The notes below the pieces were generated by a model, which saw only the letters and a list, made by a program, of their open reading frames with translations, did no database searches and was not told the DNA's origin. Both the position numbers and the translations under genes were made by a program. Shown in pieces: positions 25,755 to 33,950 of a stretch of 64,000 nt of DNA. Every line of letters begins with the position of its first letter. Positions within the stretch are counted from its first letter, which is position 1. Source of the DNA: Fangia hongkongensis FSC776 = DSM 21703 (GTDB lineage: Bacteria > Pseudomonadota > Gammaproteobacteria > Francisellales > Francisellaceae); the NCBI RefSeq assembly GCF_000379445.1, contig NZ_KB902270.1:124001-188000 (forward strand). Reading direction: 5' to 3'.

Positions 25755-26826
25755 TGAAGATCCTGTCATTAGCTTATCTTTGCTCGCAAAATTCTCTTAT
25801 GATCACCTTCTTAAACTGCAATCACTTAATATTGAACTTGATGATGTAATCAGTGCACCTAAAAACTATTGTTCAATCTTACCAGAGCATATCATCGACT
25901 CCTTGAGCCAAAAAGATTATCTGACTCAACTTGAAGCGCTAATGCTTTGGCAAAAAAATAGCAGTCACCACCTTATCACCATCACAAATCCACTTTATCC
26001 TCCGCAATTAAAAGAAATTGCCAAGCCTCCTTTAATGCTGTATGTCATTGGAGATCCAATGCTATTAGAAAGTAAGCAAATTGCTGTTGTTGGCGCAAGA
26101 AAACACTCTATATACGCTAAAGAGGTGATTGAGCATATTATCCCTGCTCTAGTCTCTGAAAATCTAACAATCACAAGCGGACTTGCCTATGGCGTTGATG
26201 CCTTAGCACATCAAAGTACATTAAATGCAAAAGGCAAAACTATTGCGGTTTTAGGTACAGGTATTAACAAATGCTATCCTTATCAAAATAAATCGCTCTA
26301 TGAAACTATTTTAAAATCTGGTGCGCTGGTTTCTGAGTTTCCACTTGATACGCCACCAAAACGTCACCACTTTCCACAAAGAAACCGTATAATAAGCGGT
26401 CTTTCTTTAGGTGTTTTAGTAGTTGAAGCTGCCAAAAAAAGTGGCTCTTTGATTACTGCCTTTAGTGCTTTAGAGCAAAACAGAGAAGTCTTTGCTGTCC
26501 CTGGCAATATTTTTTCCAAAACTTCAAAAGGCAGTAACCGTTTAATCCAACTTGGCGCAAAAGCGGTTAGTTCAGCTCAAGATATTTTGGATGAATACAA
26601 CATCACATACTCTCTTCCACTAGAATCAGCTAAAGCTCACAATAGCAACATTGCTTTAAATGAGCAGGAAAAAAAGGTTTATCATACTATTGGCTCATCA
26701 CTCACCACGATTGACCAAATAATTTCGACGACTGGCTTAACATATGCACAAATAACTGGCATACTGTTTACCCTTGAAATGGCATCGCTGATACAGACGA
26801 TACCAGGTGGATATCAACGGGTATAA
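25747..26826 (+). CDS. dprA: DNA processing protein DprA (Smf)
   Basis: DprA loads RecA on single-stranded DNA taken up during natural transformation. The Rossmann-fold core is clear: IAVVGARKHSIYAKEV, TSGLAYGVDALAHQSTL, LGTGINKCYPYQN, FPQRNRIISGLS and VFAVPGNIFSKTSKGSNRLI. A C-terminal winged-helix domain (residues about 300-359, TTIDQIISTTGLTYAQITGI) follows. The 359-residue length is normal. Its presence hints at competence for transformation, but dprA is also kept in non-competent species. Confidence 0.95.
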   Translation: MHSEDPVISLSLLAKFSYDHLLKLQSLNIELDDVISAPKNYCSILPEHIIDSLSQKDYLTQLEALMLWQKNSSHHLITITNPLYPPQLKEIAKPPLMLYVIGDPMLLESKQIAVVGARKHSIYAKEVIEHIIPALVSENLTITSGLAYGVDALAHQSTLNAKGKTIAVLGTGINKCYPYQNKSLYETILKSGALVSEFPLDTPPKRHHFPQRNRIISGLSLGVLVVEAAKKSGSLITAFSALEQNREVFAVPGNIFSKTSKGSNRLIQLGAKAVSSAQDILDEYNITYSLPLESAKAHNSNIALNEQEKKVYHTIGSSLTTIDQIISTTGLTYAQITGILFTLEMASLIQTIPGGYQRV

Positions 26827-26848
26827 AGGCTAGGTTAGTAAAAAGTTT

Positions 26849-27328
26849 ATGAAAACAAATCTAAATATTTTGCAAATATTGATGTCACTTTTTAATCATG
26901 TTGCCATTCATGAAGACATATTAAAAATCACAACGCCTGAAGAGATTTCTCAGCAGCTGAGAAAAGCAGGCTTAAACTCAAAAGAGCTAAAATTTGTGTT
27001 AGTTTGGCTTGAAAGCTTCTCTAAACTACCAGAGAAAAATACTTCTATTTCATTTCACCCACACACCATTCGCGTCTTCTCAGATGCTGAACGTGCGATT
27101 ATTCCAAATGAATGCTTGGATTTTTTAGCTGAAAGAGTCCTTGAGGGTGAAATTAATGCCTATGAATTTGAATTTATCTTAACACAAATTATGTTAATCA
27201 ATACACACGCCATCGATGAAGATGAGTTTATGTGGGTTTATGATATGACATTAGCCAACCAAGAGGCGCTTTCCTTTGCTAATAATGAGATAAACTCGCA
27301 CAATCTAGTCTCATTTTACAATCATTAA
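26849..27328 (+). CDS. smg: Smg family protein (DUF494)
   Basis: This 159-residue acidic, helical, cytosolic protein of unknown function is habitually encoded after dprA. The family shape is seen in the opening MKTNLNILQILMSLFNH, in LRKAGLNSKELKFVLVWLES and in FHPHTIRVFSDAERAIIPNE, which corresponds to the usual RVFSxxExxxL segment. It follows dprA by 22 bases. No topoisomerase-like zinc-finger gene follows, unlike the order in E. coli. Confidence 0.9.
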   Translation: MKTNLNILQILMSLFNHVAIHEDILKITTPEEISQQLRKAGLNSKELKFVLVWLESFSKLPEKNTSISFHPHTIRVFSDAERAIIPNECLDFLAERVLEGEINAYEFEFILTQIMLINTHAIDEDEFMWVYDMTLANQEALSFANNEINSHNLVSFYNH

Positions 27329-27345
27329 AGGGTAATTTTCACCCT
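27329..27345 (+). terminator. Weak candidate terminator after smg
   Basis: AGGGT-AATTTTC-ACCCT forms a 5-bp stem directly behind the smg stop and is followed by AATTTTCTT. The stem is short and the U-tract broken, so termination would be partial at best. Confidence 0.35.
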
Positions 27346-27352
27346 AATTTTC

Positions 27353-27409
27353 TTGTATAACATACAATCCGTTTTACTTTTTCCTATACAATTACATGAA
27401 ATTTGTATA
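27353..27409. promoter_or_regulatory. Clustered TTGTAT/ATACAA half-sites before the sugar porter
   Basis: Two inverted repeats stand side by side: TTGTAT-AAC-ATACAA (27353-27367) and TATACAA-N11-TTGTATA (27385-27409). Together they give four copies of the same 6-bp half-site within 57 bases, starting 147 bases upstream of the sugar porter gene. The pattern looks like a multi-site operator, but the AT-rich setting makes chance matches possible. Confidence 0.35.
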
Positions 27410-27499
27410 CATTAAGCTTCTCAATCATAAAAAATGTAAAATTACTACAAGATATTTTATATTGATTACATCTTAAGTAAAACAAGGGGTTCTATACGT

Positions 27500-28912
27500 A
27501 TGTCGACATCTACAGCTGACACAAAGCTCAATGCAATTACCATTCGAGTTGCCATCATAGCCGCGCTCGCCGGTTTACTCTTTGGGATGGATATTGCCTA
27601 TGTAAATGGCTCTTTAGAGTTTATTGTCAAATCATTTACACTGACACTCTCTGAATCTCAACATGTTGCAGGAACACTTTTAATCGGTGCAGCAGTTGGT
27701 GCTATTTTCAGTGGCGCTTTGTCAAAAAAATGGGGACGAAAAACCGTGCTCATTATTGCTGCGAGCATTTTCACCATTTTCACATTCGTCGGCGTTTTTT
27801 CACCAAACTTTGAAATTCTCCTTGTCTCACGCTTTATCGTTGGGATTGCAGTTGGTATTGCCTCATTTATATCACCGCTTTATTTATCTGAAATTGCACC
27901 GAGGCACTTTAGAGGCGCCTTAATTGCTATGTATCAGCTGATGATTACTATCGGCATTTTTCTAATGTACCTCTGCAACTCAGCTTTAGCACAAACAGGT
28001 TCATGGCGTATTATGCTTGCAGCTATTGCTATTCCATCGATTATCATGCTTATTGGCTGCTTAACTTTGCCTAAAAGCCCAAGATGGCTTGTGCTTGTTG
28101 GTAGAAATGATGAGGCTGAGGTGGTACTTAAAAAAATCAGAAATACTGAAGCTGAAGCTGAAAATGAACTCAATGAAATTCGCGACTCTATCTCAGTGAA
28201 CTCCAGTGGATTTAAACTATTGCGTCATGGCTTTTTTATCAAAGTTTTGATTCTAGGAGTGTTATTACAAGCCTTCCAGCAGTTCACCGGAATGAATGCA
28301 TTTATGTATTACTCAACAGACATTTTTAAAATGGCAGGCTTTACTAACCCTGCTGTGGCAACGATCATTATTGGTCTTGTTAACATGCTTACAACCCTCC
28401 TTGCAATTAAATATGTTGATCGCTTTGGGCGAAAACCCATTTTATATTTTGGACTTTTCCTCTTATTTGTATCGTGCTTTATTGTTGGCGCTGTCTTTAA
28501 AACGCATTACTCTTATGAAATCATCAATGGCGCAGTTCAATCCCATATCGTTCTATCACCTGTTTTACAATGGACCACACTGATCTTTAGTCTTGTGTTT
28601 ATTTTTGGTTTTGCTATTTCAATGGGACCTGTTATCTGGATATTATGCTCAGAGATTCAACCACTAGAGGGACGCGATTTTGGTATTACAGCCTCAACAA
28701 CAGCAAATTGGTTATGTAATGCCATCTTAGGCAATTTTGCACTAACTTGGCTGACATTTGCACCGGGTAACACCTTTATTGCCTTTGGCGTTGTGTGTCT
28801 TGTTTGCATCGGCTTTACAAAACTATTTGTCCCTGAAACCAAAGGTGTCTCACTCGAACAGATCGAGTCTAATCTTAAAGCTGGAATGCCTCTGGCAAAA
28901 CTTGGTAGATAA
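27500..28912 (+). CDS. Sugar porter family MFS transporter (hexose/pentose:H+ symporter type)
   Basis: This 470-residue, twelve-span carrier has sugar porter signatures: LAGLLFGMDIAYVNG in span 1, KKWGRKTVLIIAA in loop 2-3, ISPLYLSEIAPRHFRGAL after span 4, LPKSPRWLVLVGR after span 6, VDRFGRKPILYFG in loop 8-9 and LFVPETKGVSLEQIE at the C-terminus. Members of the XylE/GalP/AraE group look like this. The precise sugar is not readable. It is a single-gene unit with an AT-rich upstream region of 171 bases. Confidence 0.92.
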   Translation: MSTSTADTKLNAITIRVAIIAALAGLLFGMDIAYVNGSLEFIVKSFTLTLSESQHVAGTLLIGAAVGAIFSGALSKKWGRKTVLIIAASIFTIFTFVGVFSPNFEILLVSRFIVGIAVGIASFISPLYLSEIAPRHFRGALIAMYQLMITIGIFLMYLCNSALAQTGSWRIMLAAIAIPSIIMLIGCLTLPKSPRWLVLVGRNDEAEVVLKKIRNTEAEAENELNEIRDSISVNSSGFKLLRHGFFIKVLILGVLLQAFQQFTGMNAFMYYSTDIFKMAGFTNPAVATIIIGLVNMLTTLLAIKYVDRFGRKPILYFGLFLLFVSCFIVGAVFKTHYSYEIINGAVQSHIVLSPVLQWTTLIFSLVFIFGFAISMGPVIWILCSEIQPLEGRDFGITASTTANWLCNAILGNFALTWLTFAPGNTFIAFGVVCLVCIGFTKLFVPETKGVSLEQIESNLKAGMPLAKLGR

Positions 28913-28930
28913 ACGACTTCTTTTTAGAGC

Positions 28931-29938
28931 TTACAACCACGCCTGATCTGAGCTGATTACTATTTGGCCAAAAATATTGCCCGCATTACTTGGAAACCTT
29001 CGAGATAAATTTGGATTTTCCGCCTGAAAACTTGTGAGCGCCCCAGGGCCTATCTCAATCGCAAGTCCAGCATAAGGATACCCTTCATTAACCATCATTG
29101 GTACGACACCACCATTTCTTTTTAAAAAATCCAGCTTATATCCATTGGGATCTTTTCCATGCCTTCTTAAATCTTGATCACGCTCTATATATTGATTTGA
29201 CATAAAATATTCAAATATATCTTTAAGATAGCTCTTCTTACTAAAAATCATTGCTTTATATTTTTCTAAATTACTTATAGTTTCTCGCCCTTTATTCTGC
29301 CTATACATCACATCTAACGTTTTTTGTAATAAAAATAAACAACCAAGAGCATGTGCATTACAGGCTAATATACTATTTCCAGCATAATTTTGATCAGAAT
29401 ATAAACCAACCATACAAGGCAAATTGATTTCAAATCTGGCTGACTGAAGTTTGTTGATGCTATCAGGACGAAGATGCTGCCCTCTAAAAGCATTATCACA
29501 GTCTATATAAACACCTCCTTCTTTATATAAGATGATTAGTCTTAATAAATCACTCAACGTTGCATAATTCCCCAACTTTTCAATGACCTCAAGATCATAG
29601 TGACCACGATATCGGTCAGAGTAATTTGGATACTCTAGAACCAAGCACTGGCTCAACATTCTTCTTTGAGCAAGTGTTAATCGCTGGCAGAGCTCACTTC
29701 CACAGTACTCCGCTAGAACCTGAATATCACAGAAAATCAATCTATTTTTAGCCGCTCTTAGGCTCAAAGGATTACTATACCCTCCTAAGTAATCAAAAAA
29801 TCGATTTTTATTTTCATTCAATCTATCTGTCCACACATAAATGGCATGTGAACTTTGAGACCATATGTAAGATATATTATGCATATACTTCTCTGGAATC
29901 AAAGACCCCATCCAAATATAATGTATTTTATTTTGCAT
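28931..29938 (-). CDS. DXD glycosyltransferase resembling clostridial glucosylating-toxin catalytic domains; possible effector
   Basis: This 335-residue protein has no signal peptide and no membrane span. It opens KIHYIWMGSLIPEKY, the W-x-G start seen in TcdA/TcdB-type and related (GT44-like, Gly_transf_sug) enzymes. The core TLSDLLRLIILYKEGGVYID ends in the DXD metal/sugar-nucleotide site Asp146-Cys-Asp148. Similar stand-alone proteins act as secreted effectors in Legionella-like or gut bacteria, while others modify surface glycans. Both readings are possible. No ribosome site is evident before the ATG. It lies alone between a sugar porter and the 3' end of a tRNA operon, the kind of spot where acquired genes are found. 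Confidence 0.7.
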   Translation of the reverse strand: MQNKIHYIWMGSLIPEKYMHNISYIWSQSSHAIYVWTDRLNENKNRFFDYLGGYSNPLSLRAAKNRLIFCDIQVLAEYCGSELCQRLTLAQRRMLSQCLVLEYPNYSDRYRGHYDLEVIEKLGNYATLSDLLRLIILYKEGGVYIDCDNAFRGQHLRPDSINKLQSARFEINLPCMVGLYSDQNYAGNSILACNAHALGCLFLLQKTLDVMYRQNKGRETISNLEKYKAMIFSKKSYLKDIFEYFMSNQYIERDQDLRRHGKDPNGYKLDFLKRNGGVVPMMVNEGYPYAGLAIEIGPGALTSFQAENPNLSRRFPSNAGNIFGQIVISSDQAWL

Positions 29939-30151
29939 TTTTGAATTAATATACTCTGCAACGCCACCCTTATAGCCAAAATAAGCTTATTACCTCTAGT
30001 TTCATAGTGTAAAATTATGAATTTTTCTAAGAGAATCAAACCAATCCATAAAAACAGGAACCCTAAATTCTGTATTTGAAAACACATACGATCTAGGATT
30101 GAATGATGAAATATAGCTATTTAAGCTTGGCTGGAACCTTTTAAAAAAAGG

Positions 30152-30236
30152 TGGTGCGGACGGGGAGACTCGAACTCCCACACCTCTCGGCGCTGGAACC
30201 TAAATCCAGTGCGTCTACCAATTTCGCCACGTCCGC
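30152..30236 (-). tRNA. tRNA-Leu (anticodon TAG)
   Basis: The minus-strand sequence starts GCGGACGTGGCG and ends CGTCCGC-A-CCA, giving a 7-bp acceptor stem with encoded CCA. The anticodon stem-loop CTGGA-TTTAGGT-TCCAG has anticodon TAG, and the long variable arm (GCCGAGAGGTG) is typical of class II leucine tRNAs. It is last in the five-tRNA operon. Confidence 0.95.
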
Positions 30237-30241
30237 ATTTG

Positions 30242-30318
30242 TGGGGTGAACGATGGGACTTGAACCCACGACAACCGGAATCACAATCCGGGGCTCTACC
30301 AACTGAGCTACGCCCACC
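30242..30318 (-). tRNA. tRNA-His (anticodon GTG)
   Basis: The anticodon loop TTGTGAT gives GTG. The extra 5' G (position -1) opposite C73, the hallmark of histidine tRNAs, is encoded, and CCA is encoded. The acceptor stem GTGGGCG pairs with CGTTCAC using two G-U pairs. Confidence 0.95.
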
Positions 30319-30328
30319 ACAAACTCTA

Positions 30329-30405
30329 TGGTACGCCCGGCAGGATTCGAACCTGCTACCCTCGGCTTAGAAGGCCGATGCTCTATCCAGATGAGCTACG
30401 GGCGC
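30329..30405 (-). tRNA. tRNA-Arg (anticodon TCT)
   Basis: The anticodon stem-loop CGGC-CTTCTAA-GCCG gives TCT, reading AGA/AGG, which are frequent Arg codons in an AT-rich genome. The acceptor stem GCGCCCG pairs with CGGGCGT, closing on a G-U pair, and CCA is encoded. Confidence 0.95.
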
Positions 30406-30436
30406 ATATTCTATCCGCTCGATGACGGTTAAAACA

Positions 30437-30513
<77 letters not shown>

Positions 30514-30525
30514 AGTAATCACTTA

Positions 30526-30601
30526 TGGTGGCCAGAGACAGAATCGAACTGTCGACACAAGGATTTTCAGTCCTTTGCTCTACCGACTGAGCTATCTGGC
30601 C
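30526..30601 (-). tRNA. tRNA-Phe (anticodon GAA)
   Basis: The acceptor stem GGCCAGA pairs with TCTGGCC, then A-CCA. The anticodon stem-loop AAGGA-CTGAAAA-TCCTT has anticodon GAA. It is the first gene in the minus-strand operon and sits 10 bases after a good -10 element. Confidence 0.95.
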
Positions 30602-30611
30602 AATGACGGTT

Positions 30612-30640
30612 ATTAAAACGGATTTGCCCTTTTGGGTCAA
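30612..30640 (-). promoter_or_regulatory. Promoter of the tRNA operon
   Basis: On the minus strand TTGACC (plus 640-635 of the 30-kb block, i.e. 30640-30635) and TTTAAT (30617-30612) are each five of six to consensus with the ideal 17-base spacer. Transcription would start a few bases before tRNA-Phe, so the leader is very short. Confidence 0.7.
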
Positions 30641-30814
30641 GCACTTTTTTAAACATTTTTCATGTCTGTACAAAGCAGTATCAGCTTTACTTGAATACGC
30701 CCAGATATTGATCAAAATAGCCTGTGTTTCTTGCTGATTTCCACTTAACTCCTCCCTTTAAACTTAATTTGATCATTAGGTATTCAGTACGCTAGAGAAC
30801 TTTTGCAAGGCAGT

Positions 30815-30820
30815 TATAAT
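30815..30820 (+). promoter_or_regulatory. -10 element before the outer-membrane protein gene
   Basis: TATAAT at 30815-30820 is an exact -10 hexamer 32 bases before the ATG at 30852. No good -35 is seen at the proper distance (TAGAGA at 30793 is the closest), so the promoter may be weak or activator-dependent. Confidence 0.4.
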
Positions 30821-30851
30821 CCTGCACTATACCTTATTGAGGAAAAACAAC

Positions 30852-31475
30852 ATGAAACGATTAGTCACATTTGCAGCAACTGTCCCGGTACTGTTCTATC
30901 TGACGCTCTCTAATAGCTACTCGACTGAGAAATACTATGTAAATAATGATACGCGCGAAATCACCTATGAAATGAGCAAAAAGCAGCTTGAGCAAACGAT
31001 TCTAACGCAAAAACCCTTGACTGGCTTTGTTTTAAGTCAACAGCTTGGCTACGTTGGCAGTAACTACTCGAATAACTTTGGACTTGGGATTAATCTTGGC
31101 TTTCAGGCAAAAGTTGATAATAACTTTGCACTGGGTGCAACTGCGGGTGTAACCGGTGCACGGCGAATAGGTGGGATATCAGGTAGCACAAACTACGGCA
31201 ATGTGATTGGAGTATTCCCAATGATGTTCTATGGAGAGTATGTCAATCAAAATGGGTTTAATGCACATTTAGGTGCTGGCATGACTTATGGGATAACACG
31301 TGGCACTGGGGGCAATAATCTTCGCTCTTGGATGCCAACAGCTGAAATTGGAATCGGTTATCAGCAAAGAAACCGCTACAATATTGAACTTGTTTACTCA
31401 CACGCATTTAAAAACACACATGAATTATATTTAAACAGTGTTATGTTACGCATTACAACCTACTTTACTGGATAG
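30852..31475 (+). CDS. Putative outer-membrane beta-barrel protein, family not recognised
   Basis: This 207-residue protein has a cleavable signal (MKRLVTFAATVPVLFYLTL, then SNSYS). The mature part is rich in Gly, Asn, Tyr and alternating hydrophobic strands (GFVLSQQLGYVGSNYSNNFG, LGINLGFQAKV, FALGATAGVTG, AEIGIGYQQRNRYNIELVYS), as in small eight-stranded barrels. The C-terminus RITTYFTG has an aromatic near the end, though not as the last residue. GAGGAA precedes the ATG. It is a single gene with its own -10 element. The assignment rests on composition only. Confidence 0.6.
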   Translation: MKRLVTFAATVPVLFYLTLSNSYSTEKYYVNNDTREITYEMSKKQLEQTILTQKPLTGFVLSQQLGYVGSNYSNNFGLGINLGFQAKVDNNFALGATAGVTGARRIGGISGSTNYGNVIGVFPMMFYGEYVNQNGFNAHLGAGMTYGITRGTGGNNLRSWMPTAEIGIGYQQRNRYNIELVYSHAFKNTHELYLNSVMLRITTYFTG

Positions 31476-32339
31476 TCAAGATTTCAGCTTATCATAAAAA
31501 CTATGCACTTTATCGCCATCATAATAGGCATATAGTGTCTGGGCAACCTTTGTAGAACCAGAAAGTATATTCCCATGTTGATCAAGTGCAATCAAACCGA
31601 CATAATCCCCTTTTTGATTACTCTCATTAATACTAAGCTCAATAGATTTTTGCAATGAGGCTCCATCTTTCACGCGCGTATGTACTTTAGCAGCAACGGC
31701 TGCATTGACAATATGCTCACCAATACCAGTACATGAGATTCCCATAACACTTGAAGCGTAGTTCCCAGCAACCGTTGCGCTATCACTAACGCGCCCTGGC
31801 ATTTCAAATCCTGCTCCTCCAGTTGAAGTTAATGCCACTATGTTTTTTTGACTATCCATCACAACCACACCAACGGTGCCTGTTCTGCCTGTTTTTAATT
31901 GCAAATACTCCCTATAACGCGACTCTGTCATCAAAGAGCACTTTTCCATCCCGAGCTTTTTTTGTGCATAAGAGGTTGCCTCATCTCCCGCTAGAACAGT
32001 GTTTTTCTCTGACAGCAAAGCATAGGCTACCTTGCTAGGGTAACGTATATTTTGAATATTCATCACACCTGCAAAACGCTCTTTCTCCCCATCCATAATA
32101 GAAGCAGACATGCGAATTTGACCATCTTGCTGGACACGCGAACCTAAGCCTGCATTAAAAATAGGGTCATCTTCAAGTAGCTTAGCAGCATACAGTGCAG
32201 CGTTAAGCGCATTATCCTCTTTCAGTAAGTTTTGATAGCTTTTTTTGATAATTATTAATAAATGCTCATGATAGTCTTTAAAGGTACTCTCAGCACTTTC
32301 TCGTTGTCCGCAGCCACCGTGAATAATGATCTTGCTCAC
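31476..32339 (-). CDS. iaaA: Isoaspartyl peptidase / L-asparaginase (Ntn-hydrolase)
   Basis: This plant-type asparaginase of 287 residues matures by self-cleavage before the Thr in TGRTGTVGVVVMD, the catalytic nucleophile. It opens IIIHGGCGQRE (usual HGGAG) and has LEDDPIFNAGLGSRVQQDG and SASIMDG of the alpha chain, then TSTGGAGFEMPGRVSDSATV and CTGIGEHIV of the beta chain. The GTG start at 32339 has AAGGAG five bases upstream. It meets the barrel gene end to end without a gap. Confidence 0.92.
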   Translation of the reverse strand: MSKIIIHGGCGQRESAESTFKDYHEHLLIIIKKSYQNLLKEDNALNAALYAAKLLEDDPIFNAGLGSRVQQDGQIRMSASIMDGEKERFAGVMNIQNIRYPSKVAYALLSEKNTVLAGDEATSYAQKKLGMEKCSLMTESRYREYLQLKTGRTGTVGVVVMDSQKNIVALTSTGGAGFEMPGRVSDSATVAGNYASSVMGISCTGIGEHIVNAAVAAKVHTRVKDGASLQKSIELSINESNQKGDYVGLIALDQHGNILSGSTKVAQTLYAYYDGDKVHSFYDKLKS

Positions 32340-32465
32340 ATCTGCTCCTTTTATTACCCTTTTTTTCTAACTTATACGATTCATTGGCTAATCAAAAGTG
32401 ATTTTAGTTATTTTGATTTGTACTTCAGTCGCTTTCATTTATGACAACATTTTACTTTGCTGTAA

Positions 32466-32509
32466 TATAATTGTAACATTAGTGTGCTACTTTAGTCTGA
32501 GACTAAAGT
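32466..32509 (+). promoter_or_regulatory. ugp promoter -10 and 21-bp palindromic operator
   Basis: An exact TATAAT is at 32466-32471. Downstream of it lies ACTTTAGTC-TGA-GACTAAAGT (32489-32509), a perfect 9-bp inverted repeat around three bases. It would cover roughly +11 to +31 of the transcript, a roadblock position for a LacI/DeoR-like repressor. No regulator gene is adjacent. Confidence 0.5.
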
Positions 32510-32555
32510 CATTAAGATTACTTTACATCGAGAAGAGCCAAACCGTGGGGGATAG

Positions 32556-33947
32556 ATGCGAAATAAGGTGAAAAAAGCGGCCGTGCTTATAAGCATATTG
32601 GCATTTTTTGTGACATCTTCTGCTTATGCAGATACAAGTTTTTGGCAGCAAGCCAAAGCTGTATTTTCTAATAATCAACACAAACATCCAAACCGAACTG
32701 AAATTGTGTTTTGGCACTCCTTTGGTGGCTCACTTGGCGCATCGCTTCGAAAGATTATTGCTGAGTTTAATAACACTCAAAACACTTACTATGTCGTTGC
32801 TGTCAATAAATCTAACTATGAAAACTCCCTCACCTCTGCAGCAACAGCTTTTCGCTCACACACTCAGCCCAACATTCTTCTTTCTTATGAAATCGGTGCT
32901 GCAATGATGATTCACTCAGGTGGCGCCATTATCCCGCTGTATAAACTACTAAACATGACAGGTGTCAAGATCAACACTCATGATTTCTGGCCTGCTGTTG
33001 GCGGTTATTACAGTGTTGATAATAAGCTTGCAGGCTTCCCGTTTAACAGCTCATCTCCCGTGCTTTTCTATAATAAAAATGTACTTGAAAAAGCCGGCAT
33101 TAAAACACCACCTCGTACTTGGCAACAAATGGACGCTTTTGCAAAAAGACTACAAGGCGTAGGACAAAGCTGTATTTTCACAACCGGCTATCCTTCGTGG
33201 ATCTTATTGGAAGAGTTTAGCGCATGGAATAACCTTCCCTATGCTTCTGAGAATAATGGCTTTGATTCTCTAGCACCAAAGTTATTGTTCAATAACAAAA
33301 CTGTCGTTGACTTCTTAACGCAACTATACCACTGGGCACAAGAGGGTGTTTTTATGTATGGTGGCAGATTGGGCTCATCCGATTCACTTTTCACCAGCGG
33401 AAAGTGCGCCATGACTATGCAGTCTTCATCTATGATTGCTGATTTTTCAAAGGTAAAGAGCTTTAAAACTGGCGTGGCGCCAATACCATTTTGGAAAACA
33501 AATACAAATACTCACCCCCAAAACACCATTATTGGCGGTGGTGCACTTTGGACATTTGCCTTACCGAAAGACACGCCGAATAAAGCTAAAATTTATAAAG
33601 GTGTTGCTCTTTTTTATCAATTTTTATCCAAAGCTAGCATTCAAGCTGAATGGGCAAAGGCAACCGGTTATATTCCCGCCACAAAATCAGCATATAACCT
33701 TCTGAAACAAGAAGGGTTCTACAAAAAAAACCCTTATGCTGAAGTTGCCTTACAAGAACTTAACAACTTACCACCAAAACCTTATACAAAAGGGATTAGA
33801 CTTGGAAATTTTCCACTGATTCGTCAGGTGAACGATGCCATGCTAGAGCAAATTTTCTCTGGTGATCAAAGTGCAAAAAATGCGCTTCAAGATGGTGTGG
33901 AAAGTGGAAACAGATTAATCATGCAATTTTATCAACAAAATAGGTAA
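32556..33947 (+). CDS. ugpB: Glycerol-3-phosphate-type ABC importer, periplasmic binding protein
   Basis: This 463-residue solute-binding protein has a signal peptide (MRNKVKKAAVLISILAFFVT, then SSAYA). Many blocks agree with E. coli UgpB: EIVFWHSFGGSLG, the stretch around NYENSLTSAATAFR, GFPFNSSSPVLFYNKNVLEK, LEEFSAWNNLPYASENNGFD, SGKCAMTMQSSSM, IIGGGALWTFALP and KGIRLGNFPLIRQV. That pattern favours glycerol-3-phosphate or its diesters over maltose-type sugars. It begins an operon with ugpA, ugpE and ugpC. Confidence 0.87.
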   Translation: MRNKVKKAAVLISILAFFVTSSAYADTSFWQQAKAVFSNNQHKHPNRTEIVFWHSFGGSLGASLRKIIAEFNNTQNTYYVVAVNKSNYENSLTSAATAFRSHTQPNILLSYEIGAAMMIHSGGAIIPLYKLLNMTGVKINTHDFWPAVGGYYSVDNKLAGFPFNSSSPVLFYNKNVLEKAGIKTPPRTWQQMDAFAKRLQGVGQSCIFTTGYPSWILLEEFSAWNNLPYASENNGFDSLAPKLLFNNKTVVDFLTQLYHWAQEGVFMYGGRLGSSDSLFTSGKCAMTMQSSSMIADFSKVKSFKTGVAPIPFWKTNTNTHPQNTIIGGGALWTFALPKDTPNKAKIYKGVALFYQFLSKASIQAEWAKATGYIPATKSAYNLLKQEGFYKKNPYAEVALQELNNLPPKPYTKGIRLGNFPLIRQVNDAMLEQIFSGDQSAKNALQDGVESGNRLIMQFYQQNR

Positions 33948-33950
33948 CCT

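Noticed and set aside
30132-30154. CCTTTTTTTAAAAGG just after tRNA-Leu (minus strand) as a terminator
   Set aside because: The stem is all A-T except two G-C pairs and the T-run is inside the stem, not after it; support is too weak.
28913-30236. Genomic-island reading: glycosyltransferase gene inserted at the tRNA-Leu 3' end
   Set aside because: No integrase and no repeat of the tRNA-Leu 3' end was found on the far side (28913-28931), so there is no evidence for att-site insertion.
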